This document shows positions 60,084 to 64,000 of a stretch of 64,000 bases of DNA, piece after piece (within the stretch, counting starts at the first letter, position 1; each line of letters opens with the position of its first letter). Both the position numbers and the translations under genes were made by a program. The DNA comes from Pseudorhodobacter antarcticus (GTDB lineage Bacteria > Pseudomonadota > Alphaproteobacteria > Rhodobacterales > Rhodobacteraceae), in assembly GCA_945860375.1 (NCBI GenBank), contig CAMAQR010000019.1, forward strand, positions 1 to 64,000, in the 5' to 3' direction. Under the pieces are notes generated by a model. It made no database searches. It saw nothing but the letters and a program-made list of their open reading frames with translations, and had not been told where the DNA came from.

Positions 60084-62906
60084 ATGTCCGATCAAATCAA
60101 AGTTGACGTCTCGCTGATGCGGGCGCTCGCTGATGCGGGCTTGGACCTTATCCCCCTGCACAACTATGCCAAGACCAAGACCGGCACCAAGAAAACCAAG
60201 CAGAAGCAGCCGGATGGCTCGGTGGCTGAAACGATTGAAACCAAGATCATCGAGTTGGGCAAAGCCCCGACTGACGGCAAGTGGCAAGAAAAGCCCCACA
60301 ATGCGGAGGCGGTTCTTTCCTATGCCCAAAGCCAGAACGCCAACGTGGGCATTCGGCTTGGCAAACTTGATGTGGTGATCGACGTTGACCATCGCCACTT
60401 TGGCCCGACCGACGCTACGAAAGACCTGCCGAAAGATGAACAGGTCCCCTACACCCTCGACACCCGCAGCAATCCGTTTGAACGGTTTTGCCGGGACTTT
60501 GGCATCTCGCTTGACGAACATTTTCACCAAGTTACTGGAAGCGGCGGCTACCACATCTTTATGAAATTGCCTGAGCAGGTCCAAGTTGCCAACGGGCTGG
60601 AAGCCTATCCTGGCATCGAGTTCAAGGCACATGGCCGTCAGATCGTAGCGGCTGGTTCTATCCACCCAACGACCAAAATGCTCTACACGTTCGATGATCC
60701 CTTTGAGCTTCGATACGACCTCCAGATTTGCCCCCCTGGGCTCTTCGGGTCTATTCGGAAGGGCATGAACAGCCCGAAGCCAACCGAGCGCCTTGGGGTC
60801 GAAAAAGGAGCGCCGGGGGACACTGATAGCAAGCTGAACAAGGCCAAAGTCAATGCCGCCCAGGTTCGCGAGCTTTTGGAACTTTTCGACATTCAGGGTG
60901 ACGGCACCAAAGACACCTACGAAGACTTTTTCGCTGTTGTCTCGGGGTGCCACCATGCCTCTGACGGCGACCTGGACGTAATGCAGGAAGTTCTCCTTTG
61001 GGCTGACGCAGGCGCTGACATTGCCGGAAAGTGGGGCGGCCTCGGCAACTATGCAGGACCGCGGGCAACGTTTCGTTCGGTCGGCTACATGGCGCGGAAA
61101 TACTGCGCCCCGAACAACCTGCCCCTTGTCCAAAAGGTGCTGGCGGATATTGCGGCTCAGATCGAATTTTCAAATGATCCGGACGACCCGGACACTGACC
61201 CAGACGACCCGCACGGCATCAATCACCTGACCAAGGGTGAAAAGCCAACCATCATTATGACGGGACACAACCGCAACCAAGTGATCCGGGAAACGGCGCT
61301 TCACCTGTTCGACGCGATGGGGCAGTCAGACCTGTTCTATCGAGGCTCCGAGCTTGTCAGCGTCACTCAGATTGGGGGTGACGTTGCAATCAACGTGCCT
61401 GGTGAAGAGCAGATCACGTGGACGAAAGACCATAAGGGGCGGCTTTGCTTCGAGCGGAACGGCGTTCGCATCTATCCGGGCGCAACCGTCGTCACCGTCG
61501 TGAATGGCACCATGATGCGCTACCATGCGGGGGAGTATGTCGAATACAAGCGCCCCAACACCCGCGCCCGCAAGGTCAAGGATGAGAACGACCCCGACGC
61601 GCCTCCAATCTACCAATTGATGCCGATCGATGCGCCCATCGACGTCAAAGACCTGACCGATATGCCCTCGTTGTGGCCGTTCTACGAACTCAAGGCACTT
61701 GCGTCCACGCCCCTGCTGAACTTCGAGACTGGCGACGTGATGGTCATACCGGGGATGTTGCCCGGATCAGGGGTGCTGGCAAGGTTTGACCCGGCTGCTT
61801 TCCCTGAAATCCGTAACGACCTGACGCAAGAGGAAGCACAGGCAAAGCTGGAATGGGTGCACGAAACACTCTTCACCCACTTTCCTTTTGAGGGAGGGGA
61901 GCGAGGGGCAAGTGCTGCCGTCAACCTGACCGCTTGCCTTTGCGCGCTACAGCGTCCTGTTATGGACCGGGGCGCCCCCTTGCACGCTTTCGATGCACCT
62001 CAGGCGAGCAGCGGCAAGAGCAAGTTGACCGAAAGCCACGGTGTGCTCGCGACAGGCGCCATCCCTTCGATGGTGACATGGGCAAACAACGAGGAAGAGA
62101 ACAACAAACGGTTGGGCGCTGCGTTACGTCGTGCCCCGCAGGTGCTGGTCTTCGATAACCTGGAGGCGAAGAACGGCGACGCCCTGCAATTCTCCCACAT
62201 GAACACAGCAGTCACCGCCACCAAAGTCACCGTCCGCATCCTCGGGAAATCCGAAGATGTGGAGATGCCTTCCCTCACGTTCTTTGAGGCCAGCGGCAAC
62301 AACATCGTGGTTGTGGGTGATATGACCTCCCGCGTCGTGAAATGCCGGATCGATGCGAAGATGGCCCATCCAGACAAGCGGGTGTTTGAATTTGATCCGG
62401 TTGAACGGGCCATGGCAATGCGGGGTGAGATTGTTTCGGCGCTCCTCTCGGTCCTTGCGTCATACATCAAATCAGGGAAGCCTGTTGATAACGAGTTGCG
62501 GCCCATGCGGTTTGGCGACGCCTGGCGTGCAGTTCAGGGCGCCGTTGTGTGGTGCGGCTGGGAGGACCCTGTAAAGACGGTGGACGAAGTGCGGGCCACC
62601 GACGAACATGCAGCGATGGCGAATGAAGCCGCCGAGTTGTGGGCAGAAGCGTTCGGCGACGAGTGGATCTCGACCTCTGACCTGATGGACTACTACATCG
62701 AGAAGTCGAGCAAGAAGGATGCAGAGGGCGAAGTCGTGGACCTCTCCCCAATCTTTGAAGTGATCGTCACATCTACGGCAAGTGCATCCGCAATGAGCCG
62801 TTCACTCAAAGATGGCGCGGTCTTCGGGGAATATGTGCTGCGAGCTACGAAGCGCGAGACGGGGCGGCTGAAAGAGAAGATGGTCCGTCTGGTTCGCCAA
62901 GAGTAG
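60084..62906 (+). CDS. Primase-helicase replication protein (prim-pol plus SF3/D5-like ATPase)
   Basis: A 940-residue protein. Residues 10-240 look like a primase-polymerase domain: VGIRLGKLDVVIDVDH (acidic pair Asp100/Asp102) and TGSGGYHIFMKLPEQ (His157), then EFKAHGRQIVAAGSIHP. The C-terminal half is an ATPase with an unusual P-loop ASSGKSKL (Lys645), where the first glycine is absent, and Walker B VLVFDNLE (687-694). The start at 60084 follows GAGGTGTGAA; the longer frame overlaps the previous gene. Such fusions replicate plasmids, phages and satellites from a cognate origin, and repeats resembling one lie directly downstream. Confidence 0.82.
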   Translation: MSDQIKVDVSLMRALADAGLDLIPLHNYAKTKTGTKKTKQKQPDGSVAETIETKIIELGKAPTDGKWQEKPHNAEAVLSYAQSQNANVGIRLGKLDVVIDVDHRHFGPTDATKDLPKDEQVPYTLDTRSNPFERFCRDFGISLDEHFHQVTGSGGYHIFMKLPEQVQVANGLEAYPGIEFKAHGRQIVAAGSIHPTTKMLYTFDDPFELRYDLQICPPGLFGSIRKGMNSPKPTERLGVEKGAPGDTDSKLNKAKVNAAQVRELLELFDIQGDGTKDTYEDFFAVVSGCHHASDGDLDVMQEVLLWADAGADIAGKWGGLGNYAGPRATFRSVGYMARKYCAPNNLPLVQKVLADIAAQIEFSNDPDDPDTDPDDPHGINHLTKGEKPTIIMTGHNRNQVIRETALHLFDAMGQSDLFYRGSELVSVTQIGGDVAINVPGEEQITWTKDHKGRLCFERNGVRIYPGATVVTVVNGTMMRYHAGEYVEYKRPNTRARKVKDENDPDAPPIYQLMPIDAPIDVKDLTDMPSLWPFYELKALASTPLLNFETGDVMVIPGMLPGSGVLARFDPAAFPEIRNDLTQEEAQAKLEWVHETLFTHFPFEGGERGASAAVNLTACLCALQRPVMDRGAPLHAFDAPQASSGKSKLTESHGVLATGAIPSMVTWANNEEENNKRLGAALRRAPQVLVFDNLEAKNGDALQFSHMNTAVTATKVTVRILGKSEDVEMPSLTFFEASGNNIVVVGDMTSRVVKCRIDAKMAHPDKRVFEFDPVERAMAMRGEIVSALLSVLASYIKSGKPVDNELRPMRFGDAWRAVQGAVVWCGWEDPVKTVDEVRATDEHAAMANEAAELWAEAFGDEWISTSDLMDYYIEKSSKKDAEGEVVDLSPIFEVIVTSTASASAMSRSLKDGAVFGEYVLRATKRETGRLKEKMVRLVRQE

Positions 62907-62937
62907 CCCGACCAACTTGACTGATTGACAGATTGAT

Positions 62938-62969
62938 AAGGGGTCCCCTCGTGGGACCCCTTGCTTTTT
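62938..62969 (+). terminator. Rho-independent terminator after the primase gene
   Basis: AAGGGGTCCC and GGGACCCCTT form a ten-base-pair stem with a five-base loop, followed by GCTTTTT. It is a textbook terminator. Confidence 0.85.
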
Positions 62970-63037
62970 GCCAGCCTCAGCGGGTCAGAACATTAAGCGA
63001 ACCTACAGTTTCCAATCCTTAAAACTAAAAACTTTAG

Positions 63038-63344
63038 GTAGTGCGATGCATTGCATTTTGGCCTCCGGGATCGGTCGTTTGTCAACCTAGCGTTTTTTCC
63101 AGTGGCGATGCAGGTCGGTGCATGCATTGCATTTAGGCCTCCGTGATCGGCCATATGTCAACCCAACAGTTTTTCAATGCTCTCCGAGACAAATAGAACG
63201 CAGTCATTCTATATAGATAAAAAATGTTTCCCCCGCGTAGATAAATTAAAGAAATGCAAAATGCAAATACCAAAAATGACTTGAAAAACCGCTAGGTTGA
63301 CAAATGGCCAATTCGGGAGGCCTAAATGCAATGCATCGCACTAC
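63038..63344. other. Candidate replication origin: three 63-bp repeats around an AT-rich core
   Basis: Repeat A (63038-63100) and repeat B (63114-63176) are direct. Repeat C (63282-63344) is inverted. All share GATGCATTGCATTT (GTGCATGCATTGC in B), a GGCCTCC block, a GGCC/GGTC block, TGTCAACC and a terminal T-run. Between B and C lies a roughly 105-base AT-rich segment with two TAGATAAA-like motifs and a doubled AAATGCAAA. Placed just after a primase-helicase gene, this is the layout of a satellite or plasmid origin. No gene is seen in it. Confidence 0.6.
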
Positions 63345-63499
63345 CCCCTCAAGTCAATCCGGCAGCGGTAAATTGGGAGCATAGAGAAACTCCAGCCTTA
63401 CAGAACATAACGAACATAACGGGATATAACAAATCAGCATTGAGGGTTTGCCCGCTGCAATAGTCGTGACATTCTTCTCTGCAAAGTTGGAGAGAAGTG

Positions 63500-63847
63500 A
63501 TGGCGGGATATACAGCCGTAAAGTGGGAAATGTATTTGCGATTGATTGGCTTGGGAATGCAGCCGAAAGCAGCCTGTGCCTTTGTCGGTGTTTCATCGGC
63601 GGCCCCCTACGTCAAAGCGGCCAGAGAACCCGCCTTCAAAGCGGCTCTCATGGATATGTCGCAGCGGGGCCAAATCCTCTCCTTGGCCTATCCAGACTAT
63701 TGGGTCTATGAGGACGGCGAACCGATCCTCTCTGCTGACTTCGAGAAAATTCCTCGGGTGCCATCTGACCGACTGGCGCCGTGGGTAAGGCAACAATACC
63801 TTTCCAATCCACTCGCAACTTTGGCTAGCCAAGTTGGCCCTGGCTAG
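63500..63847 (+). CDS. Small helix-turn-helix protein of the island, unknown function
   Basis: A 115-residue protein. Residues about 10-45 (YLRLIGLGMQPKAACAFVGV, then SSAAPYVKAAREPAFKAAL) look like the helix-turn-helix of phage small terminases or similar DNA-binding proteins. The rest is not recognised. The ATG at 63500 follows GGAGAGAAGTG. It lies right of the origin-like repeats and converges on a gene from the right, with overlapping stops. Confidence 0.7.
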   Translation: MAGYTAVKWEMYLRLIGLGMQPKAACAFVGVSSAAPYVKAAREPAFKAALMDMSQRGQILSLAYPDYWVYEDGEPILSADFEKIPRVPSDRLAPWVRQQYLSNPLATLASQVGPG

Positions 63848-64000
63848 TATTGGCGAGTGTCCGTAATCTCTTGATGGATTACGACGCTGCTTTCGGCCAG
63901 GAATGTCTTAAGCTCCTCATACTTTGTTCTATACCTCGGCGCCTTAACCACCTTTGGACTGAACATGAACCCCAGTTCCGGGATTGGCTCGGATGGGTCC
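63844..64000 (-). CDS. C-terminal part of an unrecognised gene (cut by window edge)
   Basis: The minus strand is open from the window edge to a TAG at 63846-63844 and reads EPIPELGFMFSPKVVKAPRY, then TKYEELKTFLAESSVVIHQE, ending TDTRQY. Its composition is protein-like, and no other frame competes. The stop overlaps that of the convergent small gene by two to three bases. Only 52 residues are available, and no family can be assigned. Confidence 0.6.
   Translation of the reverse strand, partial: DPSEPIPELGFMFSPKVVKAPRYRTKYEELKTFLAESSVVIHQEITDTRQY

Larger units (their letters stand above)
57854..64000. mobile_element. Integrative element in tRNA-Leu(UAA), left part
   Basis: The order is att, tyrosine integrase, AlpA-type regulator, small DNA-binding protein, primase-helicase, origin-like repeats, small HTH protein and a convergent gene. 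This matches the core of P4-like satellites and other self-replicating islands. No capsid, terminase large subunit or conjugation gene is visible within the window. The element runs past the right edge. Confidence 0.75.

Noticed and set aside
63038..63344. CRISPR-like repeats
   Set aside because: Only three units exist, one inverted, with unequal spacers and an AT-rich centre; this fits an origin and not a CRISPR array.

Overview
The window looks like part of an alphaproteobacterial chromosome, most likely from the Rhodobacteraceae. GC content is high, and there is a complete Rhodobacteraceae-style tad/cpa pilus locus with GAVTVDWV-type Flp pilins. The sugar ABC transporters, Gfo/Idh/MocA dehydrogenase arrays and IS3/IS21 debris also fit this family. 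The assignment rests on gene content and protein character only; no database was searched.

Region 1 (1-14205) starts with the end of an IS3-type element at the left edge. It then carries a compact locus that I consider the most interesting part of the window. A PLP enzyme of sulfur amino acid metabolism is divergent from a seven-gene operon. That operon encodes an amino-acid-type ABC transporter, a split transketolase, a RuBisCO-like protein (RLP) and a homodimeric E1/AceE-like thiamine diphosphate enzyme. A SorC-type sugar-phosphate regulator follows, divergent from a purine nucleoside (methylthioinosine-type) phosphorylase, an MTA/SAH-type deaminase and MtnA. The two divergent promoter regions share a 21-bp palindrome, TTTGTnA-n7-TnACAAA. 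The locus therefore reads as one regulon for salvage of 5'-methylthioadenosine and/or 5'-deoxyadenosine, in which an RLP feeds a methylthio- or deoxy-pentulose phosphate to thiamine-dependent enzymes. None of mtnB, mtnC, mtnD, mtnK, a cupin or an ald2-type aldolase is present here.

Region 2 (14206-15335) is a graveyard of mobile-element fragments: a phage-protein remnant with an in-frame stop, an array of GGAAKCCAC repeats and an IS21 istA remnant. The IS21 end has replaced the 5' end of a sugar ABC ATPase gene.

Region 3 (15313-39267) is a large carbohydrate/inositol catabolic region. It holds three sugar ABC transporters (one damaged), an aldo/keto reductase, an RpiR regulator, and iolE, iolD and iolG homologues. 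It also has an SDR, an aldehyde dehydrogenase, an HpaI-type aldolase, a 2-hydroxyacid dehydrogenase, three more Gfo/Idh/MocA dehydrogenases, an IolI-like isomerase and a PhyH-family dioxygenase. The classical lower-pathway genes iolB, iolC and iolJ are not here.

Region 4 (39268-45206) has a long stretch without genes, a solitary TniQ-family gene followed by two 21-bp repeats, guanine deaminase, the Mg2+ transporter MgtE and 5-formyltetrahydrofolate cyclo-ligase.

Region 5 (45212-57348) is a leftward tad/cpa type IVc pilus locus: two Flp-type pilins, CpaB, CpaC secretin, an OmpA lipoprotein, CpaE, CpaF, TadB, TadC, two TPR lipoproteins, a prepilin peptidase and an AAA+ ATPase.

Region 6 (57798-64000) is the left end of an integrative element inserted in a tRNA-Leu(UAA) gene. 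It contains the duplicated tRNA 3' end, a tyrosine integrase, an AlpA-type excisionase/regulator, a small DNA-binding protein and a 940-residue primase-helicase. A probable replication origin follows, made of three 63-bp repeats (two direct, one inverted) around an AT-rich core. The plan resembles a P4-like satellite or self-replicating island, and its right end lies outside the window.
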